Source of the DNA: Chloroflexota bacterium | GTDB taxonomy: Bacteria; Chloroflexota; Limnocylindria; Limnocylindrales; CSP1-4 | NCBI GenBank assembly: GCA_003141455.1 | Contig: PLMA01000055.1 | Location: forward strand, 1-45,382 | Direction of reading: 5' to 3' | Length of the DNA: 45,382 nucleotides | Shown here: positions 31,662 through 40,701 of the stretch, one piece after another | How the letters are laid out: each line of letters begins with the position of its first letter | Position numbering within the stretch: position 1 is the stretch's first letter | Made by a program: the position numbers and the translations under genes | Notes under the pieces: generated by a model | Seen by the model: only the letters and a program-made list of their open reading frames with translations | Database searches by the model: none | Told to the model about the DNA's origin: nothing

Positions 31662-32522
31662 ATGGCGATCGTTGTCGACGCACATCATCACTTCTGGGAC
31701 ACCGACAAGTCCGACTACTACTGGATGACGGATGAGCTGGCTGCCATACGCGGTCGATACGGCCCCGATGAGATACGGCCGGTGCTGGCCGCTCGCGGGA
31801 TCGACCGGACGGTTCTGATCCAGACGATCCCTAGCTTCCCGGAGACGGAGCAGTTTTTGGCGACGGCCGCAACTACTGACTTCGTAGCCGGCGTTGTCGG
31901 GTGGGTCGATTTGGCCGATCCCAACGTCGCCTCGATTCTCGCCGGGCTCATGTCACGGCCCGACGGGCGCAAGCTCGTCGGGATCCGCCATCAGGCACAC
32001 GACGAGCCCGACCCTGACTGGTTGCGCCGCCCCGACGTCTTGCACGGGATCGCGGCTGTTCAGCAGGCAGGTCTGGCGTACGACGTCCTGGTGCGCGCTC
32101 GGGAGTTGCCGGCAGCTCTCGACCTCGTGTGGGGGTTGCCGGAGGGCCGGTTCGTCATCGACCACATCGCCAAACCCAACATAAAGGAACACGAGCTCGA
32201 GCCCTGGGCGTCCCTCATCAAGCCACTCGCTGACTGTTCAAACGTATGGGTCAAGGTCTCGGGGATGATCGAAGAGGCCGACTGGGCACATTGGCGCCCG
32301 GAAGACTTGGTGCCGTACGTCCAACGTCTCCTCGATTGGTTCGGACCCGAGCGGCTGATCTTCGGATCGAACTGGCCGGTCTGCCTCCTCGCCGGGAGTT
32401 ACGTCCAGGTTTACGACGCGCTCGTGCAGGCGCTCGGGGACATCACCCCGGATCAGCACGACCGCATCTTCGGTGGCAACGCGGCGACTGCCTATCGCCT
32501 TGACGTGGGCATGCCGCTCTAG
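31662..32522 (+). CDS. Amidohydrolase-family sugar lactonase
   Basis: 286 aa of the amidohydrolase_2 (COG3618) group. It has the HxH pair H8/H10 in VVDAHHHFWD, a histidine in RFVIDHIAKP, and FGSNWPVCLL near the end where many relatives have S-D-W-P. Characterised relatives include L-fuconolactonase and L-rhamnono-gamma-lactonase, which open sugar lactones to acids. It begins 12 bases after the AKR gene. It should hydrolyse the lactone made by that enzyme. Confidence 0.87.
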   Translation: MAIVVDAHHHFWDTDKSDYYWMTDELAAIRGRYGPDEIRPVLAARGIDRTVLIQTIPSFPETEQFLATAATTDFVAGVVGWVDLADPNVASILAGLMSRPDGRKLVGIRHQAHDEPDPDWLRRPDVLHGIAAVQQAGLAYDVLVRARELPAALDLVWGLPEGRFVIDHIAKPNIKEHELEPWASLIKPLADCSNVWVKVSGMIEEADWAHWRPEDLVPYVQRLLDWFGPERLIFGSNWPVCLLAGSYVQVYDALVQALGDITPDQHDRIFGGNAATAYRLDVGMPL

Positions 32523-32674
32523 CGTCTCCGGAAGGCGACGAGGCCGGCCGGGGCTCATTCCGTCGTCAGCACGAATGGAGGATGGACCCAGATGACCGAG
32601 CCTCCCGGTCCAGGTCATTGGCCGTTCGACCAGGCGGCGCGGAAGCCTGGGAAAGGGCATAGGAGGTCTGAGAC

Positions 32675-33757
32675 GTGAGCCGCCATCACTTCGGAGCTCG
32701 ACTCCACGACTACACCCTGTTGGGATACCGCACGCTCGCGTTCGAGAACGAACTGATTCGCGTCGAGGTGCTTGCCGACAAGGGCACGGACATCATCAGT
32801 TTTCTGCACAAACCGAGCGACACCGACTTCATGTGGCGTCGGTATCTCGGGCTTCGGCCGGCAGGCATCGGCGGACATCCCCGGGGTGTCGACGAGCAGG
32901 TGTTCGTAGACGGCTACGAGGGCGGCTGGCAGGAGTGCCTCCCGAACGGGGGGCAAAGCGTCATCTACAAGGGCGCCGAGCTGCCGTTCCATGGCGAGCT
33001 GCTCGCTTCGCCGTGGACGGTGGAAGTACTAGAAGACCGACCCGATGTAGTGTCAGTCAAGTTCTCGGTGCAGACGCTGCGCACGCCGTTCCGACTCGAG
33101 AAGACCCTCACGCTGCGATCGGGTCGCGCCGTGCTCGAGATCGACGAACGTCTCACGAATATCGCCGCCGAGCCGATGGATCTCATGTGGGGACATCATC
33201 CAGCCTTCGGCCCCCCTTTCCTCGACGATTCGTGCCGCATCGACCTCCCGCCCTGCCGCGCCTCCACGGACAGGTCTGAACCGTGGAAAGGAGGTGACAT
33301 CGTGCCGTCGGCGACATTCGACTGGCCGATGGCACCGCGACGGGACGGCAGCAGCCGTGACTTGAGCGCGGTCCATGGTCCCGAGAGCAGGATCGCTGAC
33401 TGGGTGTGCCTGAGCGGCTTTAGCGAAGGCTGGTACGGCATTACGAACGGGCGGCGACAGGTTGGGTTCGGCCTTCGCTGGGACTCCGTGCAGTTCCCCA
33501 ACCTCTGGTTCTGGCATGTCTGGGGAGGGATGCCCGGGTATCCTTGGTACGGTCTCAACTACGCATGTGCACTCGAACCGTGGAGCAGCTGGCCCGACGG
33601 CGGCCTTCTTCGCGCGATCGACAACGGATCCGCTCTGCACATCGCACCGTCCTCGACCATCGAGACCAGGCTTCTTGCGGTCGCGTATTCAGGAGCGACG
33701 CGCATCCGCTCGATCTCGGAGTCGGGCGAGGTCGAGAGCGCCTCAGACAATCCGTGA
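32675..33757 (+). CDS. DUF4432/aldose 1-epimerase-like protein
   Basis: 360 aa, GTG 32675 with a perfect AGGAGG. The sequence has a mutarotase-type beta-sandwich pattern: LIRVEVLADKGTDIISF, GGWQECLPNGG, PFHGELLASPW, a His pair in MWGHHPAFGPPF, and ACALEPWSSWPDGG. These match aldose-1-epimerase-like DUF4432 proteins found in sugar-acid loci. Its likely job is to interconvert sugar anomers, or another epimerisation feeding the dehydrogenase. Confident on fold, less on reaction. Confidence 0.75.
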   Translation: MSRHHFGARLHDYTLLGYRTLAFENELIRVEVLADKGTDIISFLHKPSDTDFMWRRYLGLRPAGIGGHPRGVDEQVFVDGYEGGWQECLPNGGQSVIYKGAELPFHGELLASPWTVEVLEDRPDVVSVKFSVQTLRTPFRLEKTLTLRSGRAVLEIDERLTNIAAEPMDLMWGHHPAFGPPFLDDSCRIDLPPCRASTDRSEPWKGGDIVPSATFDWPMAPRRDGSSRDLSAVHGPESRIADWVCLSGFSEGWYGITNGRRQVGFGLRWDSVQFPNLWFWHVWGGMPGYPWYGLNYACALEPWSSWPDGGLLRAIDNGSALHIAPSSTIETRLLAVAYSGATRIRSISESGEVESASDNP

Positions 33758-33935
33758 GCGGGTGGCCGAAACTTAGCATGTGCCGGGTCGGCTGCGATGT
33801 AGCTGCTCGGACGGCGACCTGGTCCTCAGGGTCGGCCGTCTCCGCACGGTTTCCGGAGTCCGATCACCGCAGTTACGACCGGGGCGAGGCAGTTCGAGGC
33901 AGTCAGGGTGCTGAACTTCGGAGGACGGAAGGCTG

Positions 33936-34814
33936 ATGCGACTCTGCTCTTACTGGGACGCCGACGAGGGCGACCGGCTCGGGCTGGTCGCCGATGATCG
34001 GGTCCTGCCGGCAACCGACCTCCTCCGCGGGGCGCCGAGAACGCTGGCCGAGCTGCTTGCGGCCTCGGAAGACGTCGTCGGTCCGCTGGCCGCGGCAGCC
34101 GATCCGGACCGGATCCGGCGCGAGGGCCAACTCCTTGAGGAGCTGGAGCTGCTCGCCCCCGTCCCAAGACCAGGCAAGATTGTCGCGATTGGGCGGAATT
34201 ACCGGGAGCATGCCGCCGAGGAGGGCGTCGAATCGCCACCGGCACCCCTGATTTTCGCGAAGTTCTCGAGCTCCCTGGTTGGCCCAGGGGCCGAAATCTG
34301 CTGGGACGGGCGCCTCGCTCGCCAAGTGGATTACGAGGCGGAACTGGCGATCGTGATCGGGCGACGGGCGCGACGAGTGTCGACCCAGGCGGCCCTGGGT
34401 TCGGTCCTCGGTTATACCTGCTTGAACGACGTCTCCGCCCGTGATCTGCAGTTCGGTGATGGCCAATGGACCCGCGGGAAATCCCTTGATTCGTTCTGCC
34501 CAATGGGGCCGGTAATTGTGACAGCGGACGAGCTTGGGAACGCAAGCGACCTAGCGATCCGGTGTCTAGTGAACGGCGAGGAGCGCCAGTCGTCGAGGAC
34601 GTCCTGCCTATACTTCGGGATCGCCGAGATCATCAGTCACTGTTCGCAGGCGTTCACGCTGGGGCCAGGCGACGTCATCGCCACCGGCACACCCGGTGGG
34701 GTCGGCCACTTTCGCACGCCTCCCGTCTACCTCGCCGATGGCGACGAGGTCGTGGTCGAGATCGAGCGGATCGGCCGCCTTGTCAATCGCTGCCGAGTGG
34801 AGGCAGTACCGTGA
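33936..34814 (+). CDS. Fumarylacetoacetate hydrolase family protein (diketo sugar acid hydrolase-like)
   Basis: 292 aa FAH-fold protein. Visible: IVAIGRNYREHAAEEG, PLIFAKFSSSLVGPG, the metal-binding acidic residues in VDYEAELAIVIGR, LNDVSARDLQ, and VIATGTPGGVG. FAH enzymes cut C-C bonds in 2,4-diketo acids; in bacterial L-fucose and L-rhamnose pathways a FAH protein cleaves 2,4-diketo-3-deoxy acid to pyruvate and L-lactate. ATG 33936 follows GGACGGAAGGCTG. The stop overlaps the start of the following dehydrogenase gene (GTGA), which ties the two steps together. Confidence 0.85.
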   Translation: MRLCSYWDADEGDRLGLVADDRVLPATDLLRGAPRTLAELLAASEDVVGPLAAAADPDRIRREGQLLEELELLAPVPRPGKIVAIGRNYREHAAEEGVESPPAPLIFAKFSSSLVGPGAEICWDGRLARQVDYEAELAIVIGRRARRVSTQAALGSVLGYTCLNDVSARDLQFGDGQWTRGKSLDSFCPMGPVIVTADELGNASDLAIRCLVNGEERQSSRTSCLYFGIAEIISHCSQAFTLGPGDVIATGTPGGVGHFRTPPVYLADGDEVVVEIERIGRLVNRCRVEAVP

Positions 34815-35803
34815 TCAAAGCAATGGGCGAGCGCTTCCTTGTCACGGGGGCGCTGGGCTGCATCGGCGCCTGGACCACCAGGGCGCTCGTCCGCGAGAAG
34901 CTCCCGGTAGTCGCCTTCGATGTCGCTGGCGACCCGAACCGACTTCGCCTGATCATGTCGGACGACGAACTTCGACAGGTAACCTTCGTCAAGGGCGACA
35001 TCACCGACATCGACTCGATTGGCCACGCCCTCGATGAGCATCGAATCACGAACGTCATTCATCTCGCCGCGCTCCAGGTCCCTTTTGCTCGAGCGAACCC
35101 ACCCCTCGGAGCGCTCGTCAACGTCGTGGGCACGGTCAACATTTTCGAGCTCGCCAAACGAAACGCCGACCGGATGGCTCCGGTGGTCTACACGAGTTCG
35201 ATCGGGATGTACGAGACGGCCGACGCCAGTACCGACGACGGCGTCCTGCGAGTCGACGCGACCGCCCATCCGCGCACCCACTACGGCGTCTACAAACTCG
35301 CCAACGAGGGCAACGCGCGCGTCTACTGGCTCGACGACGGACTCTCGACGATCGGTATCCGCCCGATGACCGTCTTCGGCCCCGGCCGCGATCAGGGGCT
35401 GACCAGCGGGCCAACGAAGGCGATCCTGGCGGCGGTGGTCGGGCGTCCGTATCGGATTGGCTTCGGCGGCCGAACACTTTTCCAATACACCGAGGACGTC
35501 GCCCGCACTCTGGTTGCGGCAAGCCGGAGTGGGCTGACCGGGGCCCACGTGTTCAATCTCGGAGGCTCGCTGGCGAGCATGGACGAACTGATAGCGGCGA
35601 TCGAGTCGGTCGTGCCTGCGGCCCGCGGCCTCCTCACGTTCGATGAACAGCGTCTGCCGTTCCCCGAGGAGATTGACGATGCCGGAATCGAGGTCCTGCG
35701 TGACGTCCGGGTCACGCCGCTTGCCGAAGCTGTTCAGCGGACAGTGGACATCTTCAGCGAGCGTCTGGCACGGGGCGTCCTCGAAGTCAAGCTAACGAGC
35801 TAG
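34811..35803 (+). CDS. Extended SDR/NAD-dependent epimerase-dehydratase
   Basis: 330 aa Rossmann protein of the extended SDR class. The NAD motif is TGALGCIGAW (G-x-x-G-x-x-G), with VIHLAALQ, the active-site YGVYK (Y-x-x-x-K) and IRPMTVFGPGRD. Start GTG 34811 overlaps the FAH stop; ATG 34823 is an alternative. Family members are sugar-nucleotide epimerases or sugar (uronate-type) dehydrogenases. Coupling to FAH suggests it may be the dehydrogenase that makes the FAH substrate (2-keto-3-deoxy acid to 2,4-diketo), but classical enzymes for that step are short-chain SDRs. Confidence 0.8.
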   Translation: MIKAMGERFLVTGALGCIGAWTTRALVREKLPVVAFDVAGDPNRLRLIMSDDELRQVTFVKGDITDIDSIGHALDEHRITNVIHLAALQVPFARANPPLGALVNVVGTVNIFELAKRNADRMAPVVYTSSIGMYETADASTDDGVLRVDATAHPRTHYGVYKLANEGNARVYWLDDGLSTIGIRPMTVFGPGRDQGLTSGPTKAILAAVVGRPYRIGFGGRTLFQYTEDVARTLVAASRSGLTGAHVFNLGGSLASMDELIAAIESVVPAARGLLTFDEQRLPFPEEIDDAGIEVLRDVRVTPLAEAVQRTVDIFSERLARGVLEVKLTS

Positions 35804-35821
35804 CTTCTCATAGAGCGGCCC

Positions 35822-36538
35822 TCACCACTCCCCGATGATCACTCCGGCGCGCCTCGGCCCATGCACGCCGACCGCGAAGTCACCCTCGATGTCACCGGTC
35901 CTGCTGGGACCACTCACGAGGTTCACTGCGGATGGAAGGCCCCCTCGCTGCGCCCTGTGGTCGGCCAAGAGGCGCAGTCCGTCGGGGATGCTCCGTACGA
36001 TCTGCGAGGGGCGCACGAGCGCCACGTGCGCTGTTGGCAGCAGACTTGGCAAGCGCCCCGCGGAGGGGCTGGCGTAGAGAGCAATCGTGCCGGTCTCGGC
36101 CACCGCCCACGAGCAGGTCGTAATACCAAGATCGCTTGTGGCGGCGAGGTTCCGTCGCTGCCACAAGGCGGCGGCGGTTGCCCCTGGCGCGTCTGCTGGC
36201 CTTGCGGTAGGAGCGGCGCTGGGGTCCCCTTCCCCACCTGCGCCGCCGGACCAGTCCGTCCCCCACACGCACTCGAAGCCCAGCGAGGTGAGCAATCCAG
36301 GCAAGTCCAAGGGGGCGAGTTCTTCCGTTGCCCAGGCGACGACACGACGAGGAGATCCTGGACCACGTTCTGCGACCATTGCTCCGGCCGCCTCAGCGAT
36401 GGCACGACGGACATCGTCGACCCCGCCGAGGGCGAGCCAGGCGTCGCCGGACAGGGCCACCCAGTTGTTCATGAATTCCTGCACGAGTCCGCGGGCGCCC
36501 TCCTGCCCCAGACGATCGACTACGCCCGTTCGGCTCAT
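35822..36538 (-). CDS. lutC: LutC/LldG-type LUD domain protein
   Basis: 238 aa from ATG 36538, which overlaps the lutB stop (ATGA). A LUD-type domain is seen: LGITTCSWAVAETGTIAL, RLPSLLPTAHVALV, and the ending VHGPRRAGVIIGEW; conserved LUD proteins have G-P-S-R-T-x-D-I-E, here SGPSRTGDIEG. LutC is the third subunit of the LutABC (LldEFG) complex, which oxidises L-lactate to pyruvate. The gene is convergent with the SDR gene 18 bases away. Confidence 0.9.
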   Translation of the reverse strand: MSRTGVVDRLGQEGARGLVQEFMNNWVALSGDAWLALGGVDDVRRAIAEAAGAMVAERGPGSPRRVVAWATEELAPLDLPGLLTSLGFECVWGTDWSGGAGGEGDPSAAPTARPADAPGATAAALWQRRNLAATSDLGITTCSWAVAETGTIALYASPSAGRLPSLLPTAHVALVRPSQIVRSIPDGLRLLADHRAQRGGLPSAVNLVSGPSRTGDIEGDFAVGVHGPRRAGVIIGEW

Positions 36539-37980
36539 GTGAGCGACCCCGGCTTGCGCCGCCGCCACCACTCATGGAATGTCTCCTTGGCCACCGGTGG
36601 CGAGTCGCGAGTCGCCGTCCAGCCCCCGACCAGCCCGGGCGCCTTCGTCAGACGGCCCTTCCGCATGAACGCCCGCTGCCCCAGGCGAGCCAAGCGCGCC
36701 GTCCACCGATACCCGGCCGGGCTGGCCCAGAGGCGTCCCCAGAGCTCGAACGTTAGGCGCACCGTCAGCGGTTCCATCGACTTCTCGATCTCCGTTCGAC
36801 GAAGCTTCAGGATGTAGCGCGGGAGCTCGATCTCCATGGGGCATGCGTCTCGGCAGGCGTGGCACATCGCACAGGCCGACTTGGGCAACTCCGGCGCATG
36901 GTCGAGTCCCCCGAGCAGGGGCGTGAGCACCACGCCGATGGGGCCGCTGTAGATGCTCCCGTAGGCTTGGCCGCCAATGGTGCGGAAGACGGGGCAGACG
37001 TTGAGGCAGGCTCCGCAGCGGATGCACGTGAGGACGTCTTCGTATTCGGTTCCCAAGAGCTCGTGACGCCCGTTGTCGAGCAACACGAGGTGGAACTCCT
37101 CCGGCCCGTCAAGTTCGCCAGGTCGTCGGGGGCCCGTGATAAAGCTGGTGTACGTGGAGATGAGCTGGCCGGTGCCGCTTAACGGGGCCTGCTGGAGCAG
37201 CACGGCCAAGTCGGCCCATGTGGCCACGACCTTGTCGATGCCAACGACGGCAATGTGCACGGGCGGCAGCGAGGTCGTCATGCGTCCATTGCCCTCGTTG
37301 GTAATCAGCACGAGCGTGCCCGTCTCGGCGACGAGGAAGTTGCCTCCCGTGATGCCGACGTCGGCGGCGAGGAACTCCTCCCGCAGCTGTCGCCGGGCGA
37401 AAGCCGTCAGCTCAGGCGTGGCGTCGCACGTGGGTGGCGTCACCCCGGTGCGGGCGGCCTCGCGCTCGAAGAGCGCCTCGATCTGGCCGCGGGTCTTGTG
37501 CGCTGCAGGCGCCAGAATATGCGAGGGCCGCTCTCGAGCCAGCTGGATGATGTACTCGCCCAGGTCGGTCTCGCGGACGCGCAGGCCTGCCGCTTCGAGT
37601 TGCTCGTTGAGAGCGATCTCCTCGGTGGCCATCGACTTCGATTTCACGACGCGCTCGGCGCCGCGCCTGCGAGCGATGTCGAGCACGTAGCGGCCGACAT
37701 CAGCCGGTCCGGCCGCGCGCACCACGTACCCTCCGTGGGCCTCCACGTTGCCGGTAAGTTCCTCGAGCAGCGCGTCGATGTGCGCCAATGCGCTTCGCCG
37801 GGCCGTGACGGCCCGCACCCGCATCGCTTCGCCGGGGGGATAGGAGGCATAGGCGGACGCCTTCCCCTGGGCGAGATTCCGCGTAGTCTTCGCCACGGCC
37901 GCCCGCATCGTCGGGTCGGCAAGTGCACGCCGACGCCGTTCGGGCCAGGGGGCGGTGGCGGGAGGCAGCACGCCCGGCAT
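36535..37980 (-). CDS. lutB: LutB/LldF-type iron-sulfur protein
   Basis: 481 aa. The N-terminal LUD domain (about 60-300) includes VVKSKSMATEEIALN, GNFLVAETGTLVLITNEGNGR and HIAVVGIDKVV. Two [4Fe-4S] motifs follow, CIRCGACLNVCP and CAMCHACRDACP. This is the electron-transfer subunit of the lactate-oxidising LutABC complex at the cytoplasmic membrane. The start ATG 37980 overlaps the lutA stop by one base; the end overlaps lutC. All three genes are therefore translated as a set. Confidence 0.95.
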   Translation of the reverse strand: MPGVLPPATAPWPERRRRALADPTMRAAVAKTTRNLAQGKASAYASYPPGEAMRVRAVTARRSALAHIDALLEELTGNVEAHGGYVVRAAGPADVGRYVLDIARRRGAERVVKSKSMATEEIALNEQLEAAGLRVRETDLGEYIIQLARERPSHILAPAAHKTRGQIEALFEREAARTGVTPPTCDATPELTAFARRQLREEFLAADVGITGGNFLVAETGTLVLITNEGNGRMTTSLPPVHIAVVGIDKVVATWADLAVLLQQAPLSGTGQLISTYTSFITGPRRPGELDGPEEFHLVLLDNGRHELLGTEYEDVLTCIRCGACLNVCPVFRTIGGQAYGSIYSGPIGVVLTPLLGGLDHAPELPKSACAMCHACRDACPMEIELPRYILKLRRTEIEKSMEPLTVRLTFELWGRLWASPAGYRWTARLARLGQRAFMRKGRLTKAPGLVGGWTATRDSPPVAKETFHEWWRRRKPGSLT

Positions 37981-38852
37981 CAGGCGTTGCCTCCCTGGCC
38001 GTGCGCGGCTCGCTCGATCTCGGCGGCCGTCAGCCGGCCTTGGTCGGCCAGGTCCACCAGCTCGGCGAGGTGCAGCGTGGGGAACTGGTCGCCGCGACGG
38101 CTGAGCCGTCCGCCGAGCTGCATTAGACAGCCGAGGTCGGCGCTCACCAGACAGGTCGCTCCCTCGCTGCGGGCCGTCGCCAGATGGGCTAGCTTGGCAT
38201 CGGTCATGGCGGCCGAGATATCCGGCTCGATGAGCCCGAAGCTCCCCCCGAAACCGCAGCACTGGTCGGCGTCGATGAGCTCAAGCGGCTCGACGCCGGC
38301 GCGTCGCAGCGCCCGCAGCGGTGGTTCGGTGACGCCAAGCAGACGGCGCATGTGACAGCCCGTGTGGCAGACGACCTGCAGGGACTCGGATGCCGCAGGT
38401 TCCGGAGATGCCACGTCGAACGGCGTGAGCGAGTCGTGCCCGTCGAGCCATTCGCTGAACTCGACCACCCGACCGGCGAGGGTCTCGGCCCGGCGCCTCC
38501 ACCGTGCCGCCGTCGCCGAAGTCCGTCCCTGCCGCAGAGCGTCACGCTCGAGGAGCTCGGGCATCTCGATCTTGACCATGGCGGCGCAGGAGCCCGAGAG
38601 GGCAATCAGTGGGAGTGGATCCGCTGGCGAGCCGTTGGCCCCGCTGGCCTCGAAGGCGCGCACGAACTGGCGGCCCATCGCGGCGGCCTCGCGGTGGTGG
38701 CCCGCGTTGTAGGCGAACTGACCGCAGCAGGTCTGGCCCGGCGGAACCTCCAGTTCGATGTCACGTCGCTCGAGGACTTGCACCGCGGCGATCCCGGCTC
38801 GTGGGCGGAAGAGATCCACCAAGCAGCTCACGAACAGCTGTGCCCGAGTCAT
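37980..38852 (-). CDS. lutA: LutA/LldE-type cysteine-rich subunit
   Basis: 290 aa from ATG 38852, chosen over ATG 38861 because family members begin with M-x-x-x-L-F-x-x-C-L-V-D (here MTRAQLFVSCLVDLFRP) and because this ATG overlaps the stop of an upstream small gene (ATGA). Two CCG domains are visible: TCCGQFAYNAGH with SGSCAAM, and QVVCHTGCHMRR with DQCCGFGGSFG; such cysteines hold unusual Fe-S clusters and sit next to the catalytic site in heterodisulfide-reductase-like enzymes. It acts with LutB and LutC in lactate oxidation. Confidence 0.93.
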   Translation of the reverse strand: MTRAQLFVSCLVDLFRPRAGIAAVQVLERRDIELEVPPGQTCCGQFAYNAGHHREAAAMGRQFVRAFEASGANGSPADPLPLIALSGSCAAMVKIEMPELLERDALRQGRTSATAARWRRRAETLAGRVVEFSEWLDGHDSLTPFDVASPEPAASESLQVVCHTGCHMRRLLGVTEPPLRALRRAGVEPLELIDADQCCGFGGSFGLIEPDISAAMTDAKLAHLATARSEGATCLVSADLGCLMQLGGRLSRRGDQFPTLHLAELVDLADQGRLTAAEIERAAHGQGGNA

Positions 38853-38956
38853 CGTGGGCATCTCTCAGTCCCGAAGTCGCCGTCTCCGGCGTCGACGATC
38901 GTCGTGGCTATCGTCTTCCAGACGATGTCGACCTCGTCGTACGACGCCTTGGTCAT
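38849..38956 (-). CDS. 35-codon small gene between HAD and lutA
   Basis: ATG 38956 has a perfect AAGGAGG (38968-38962) five bases upstream, 12 bases after the HAD stop. The 35-aa product starts MTKASYDEVDIVWKTIATTI and ends T-E-R-C-P-R. Its stop TGA overlaps the lutA ATG (ATGA at 38852-38849). It has no signal or membrane helix and matches no family I know. Strong ribosome site and stop-start coupling argue that it is translated, perhaps to drive lutA translation, or as a functional small protein. It could instead be the decayed start of a longer gene. Confidence 0.6.
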   Translation of the reverse strand: MTKASYDEVDIVWKTIATTIVDAGDGDFGTERCPR

Positions 38957-38968
38957 GGGGACCTCCTT

Positions 38969-39772
38969 CTATTCGCTGTACAGCGACGCCGGACGAAGCT
39001 GCGGGGCCAGGCAGGCCTCCAGGTCGACGAGCGTCACGTACGCACCCGGCCGAGCGGCCGAACGGTTGGCGACGACCGTCGTCCGTTCTCCGTCCGGTTC
39101 CCCCAACGACGAAACCACTAGGGCCGCCTCGCCAAAATCTTCCTTCTCCGTATAGCCGTTGACAGTGATTAGGCAGCGCAAGCCGGCGGAGTGCCCCGCC
39201 TCGAGGCCGTTTCTCGAATCCTCGACGACGAGCACCTCTGCGGGATCGACACCGAGCTTCTCGAGGGCGAGGAGGTAGATGTCGGGGGCCGGTTTCTTAG
39301 TCGGTACGCAATCTCCGGCGAGGAACACATCGAAGCGGGCTGCCCGCTCGGCGCCGATCGCGTAATCCAGGATGGCGTGGACCGACGCTTCAGCAGAGGT
39401 CGAAGCGACGCCGAGCTTCCAGCCGGCGTCTTGAGCGGCTACGATGATCCGGCGGATCCCCGGGCGTGGCGGGAGCTTGCCAGCCGCCACCATTTCGGTG
39501 TAGAGCTGCGTCTTCCGCTTGTGCCATTTCGCCACTTCGATGGCCTGCTCCGCGGGGTCAGTGGGCAAGCCGGTGGCCGCCACGAACTCGGGAGTGATGA
39601 GACTCGCCATCCGCTCCTTGCCGCCGCCGATCTTCAGACGTCGGCCATATTCCTCCGCGGACCACTGGACCGGGAGGCCGAACTCCCGAAACGTCTGATT
39701 GAAGGCAGGCAGATGTCCGTAGCGTTCGGTGTCGGCGAGAACGCCGTCGCAGTCGAAGACGAGCGCGGTCAC
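38969..39772 (-). CDS. HAD superfamily phosphatase/phosphomutase (CbbY-like)
   Basis: 267 aa. HAD motif I is [10 protein letters not shown] (D7, D9), motif II is ASTSAE, motif III is the Lys in [17 protein letters not shown], and motif IV is [12 protein letters not shown]. The cap domain after motif I matches the CbbY/beta-phosphoglucomutase type. It dephosphorylates or isomerises sugar phosphates in the cytoplasm. Start GTG 39772 overlaps the aldolase stop (GTGA). In this operon it could remove a dead-end sugar phosphate or the phosphate of an aldolase product. Confidence 0.87.
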   Translation of the reverse strand: MTALVFDCDGVLADTERYGHLPAFNQTFREFGLPVQWSAEEYGRRLKIGGGKERMASLITPEFVAATGLPTDPAEQAIEVAKWHKRKTQLYTEMVAAGKLPPRPGIRRIIVAAQDAGWKLGVASTSAEASVHAILDYAIGAERAARFDVFLAGDCVPTKKPAPDIYLLALEKLGVDPAEVLVVEDSRNGLEAGHSAGLRCLITVNGYTEKEDFGEAALVVSSLGEPDGERTTVVANRSAARPGAYVTLVDLEACLAPQLRPASLYSE

Positions 39773-40623
39773 GTCCAGGCCTTTCCTTCACTGCCGAAGA
39801 GCCGGATGTGATGCTTCGTGAGCTCCAAGGCTGCGGCGCGCTGGGCGCTGAAGAGTTTGGGCGGGTCGTAGTCGCCTGGGTGCTCGTTCATGAAGTCTTG
39901 ACCCGACTGCATAAAGGCGATCTTTAGCGCGGTGCTGATGTTCACCTTGGCGCAACCGCGCGCGATGAGATCGCTGAATTGCTCCGGGGTCATGCCCGTT
40001 CCGCCGTGGAGCGCGACCGGGATGCCGGTGGCTTCGACGATGTCGGTCACCCGCTGAGAGTCGAGCTTGGGCTTTGCCTTGTACGTTCCGTGGGCGTTGC
40101 CGATGGCTGGCGCGAACACGTCGACACCGGTCGAGCGGACGAAGTCGACCACGGTTTCCAGCGACTGGACGTGCTCGGCCTCGTCGCCGGTCATCTCCTC
40201 GGTCCGCTTGAAGCCTTCGATCTCGCCCTCGACATGGGCGCCGTAACGGCGGGCCTCGGCGACGACCTCGATGCACTGGCGCTTGTTCTCTTCAACGGAT
40301 AGCTTGCTGGCGTCGAAGAGCACCGAGTTCCAGCCTTTGGCGAGACAGGCGGAGATTACTTCCCGCTCCGGGCAATGGTCGAGGTGGAGGGCGACCGGCA
40401 CTGAGACGCGACCGGCGTACGCCCGCCACATCGAGTACATGGCGTCGATCCCAGTCATCTTCACGTGCTTGACCGAAGTCTGGACGATGACGGGCGCCCG
40501 CAGTTCCTCGGCGGCCGCGAGCACGGCCTCCATGGTGAGGTCGTTGAATACGTTGATGGCGGCCACGCCATACCGCTCGGCGAAGGCGCGGTCGAGGATT
40601 TCACGAGTCGACACAATAGGCAC
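39769..40623 (-). CDS. Class II fructose/tagatose-bisphosphate-type aldolase
   Basis: 284 aa zinc aldolase. It has proton donor D82 and zinc ligands H83 (ALHLDHCPE), H178 (IGNAHGTYK) and H206 (VALHGGTG). Helper segments are VEGEIEGF and KVNISTALK. Family members split ketose-1,6-bisphosphates or ketose-1-phosphates to dihydroxyacetone phosphate and an aldehyde. GTG 40623 follows GGGAGGCAAATCC. The FGGY kinase in this locus could supply the phosphorylated substrate. It is 78 bases downstream of the SorC gene, the probable regulator. Confidence 0.9.
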   Translation of the reverse strand: MPIVSTREILDRAFAERYGVAAINVFNDLTMEAVLAAAEELRAPVIVQTSVKHVKMTGIDAMYSMWRAYAGRVSVPVALHLDHCPEREVISACLAKGWNSVLFDASKLSVEENKRQCIEVVAEARRYGAHVEGEIEGFKRTEEMTGDEAEHVQSLETVVDFVRSTGVDVFAPAIGNAHGTYKAKPKLDSQRVTDIVEATGIPVALHGGTGMTPEQFSDLIARGCAKVNISTALKIAFMQSGQDFMNEHPGDYDPPKLFSAQRAAALELTKHHIRLFGSEGKAWT

Positions 40624-40701
40624 GGATTTGCCTCCCTAGATTGGGGCTCGCATGATGATTGGGCGCGATGTCGGGCTCTTCCCGGGGTCATCCTCGGCTG
40701 T

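Noticed and set aside
35861-38355. Plus-strand frames over lutABC
   Set aside because: Antisense to three coupled genes with clear Fe-S and LUD motifs.
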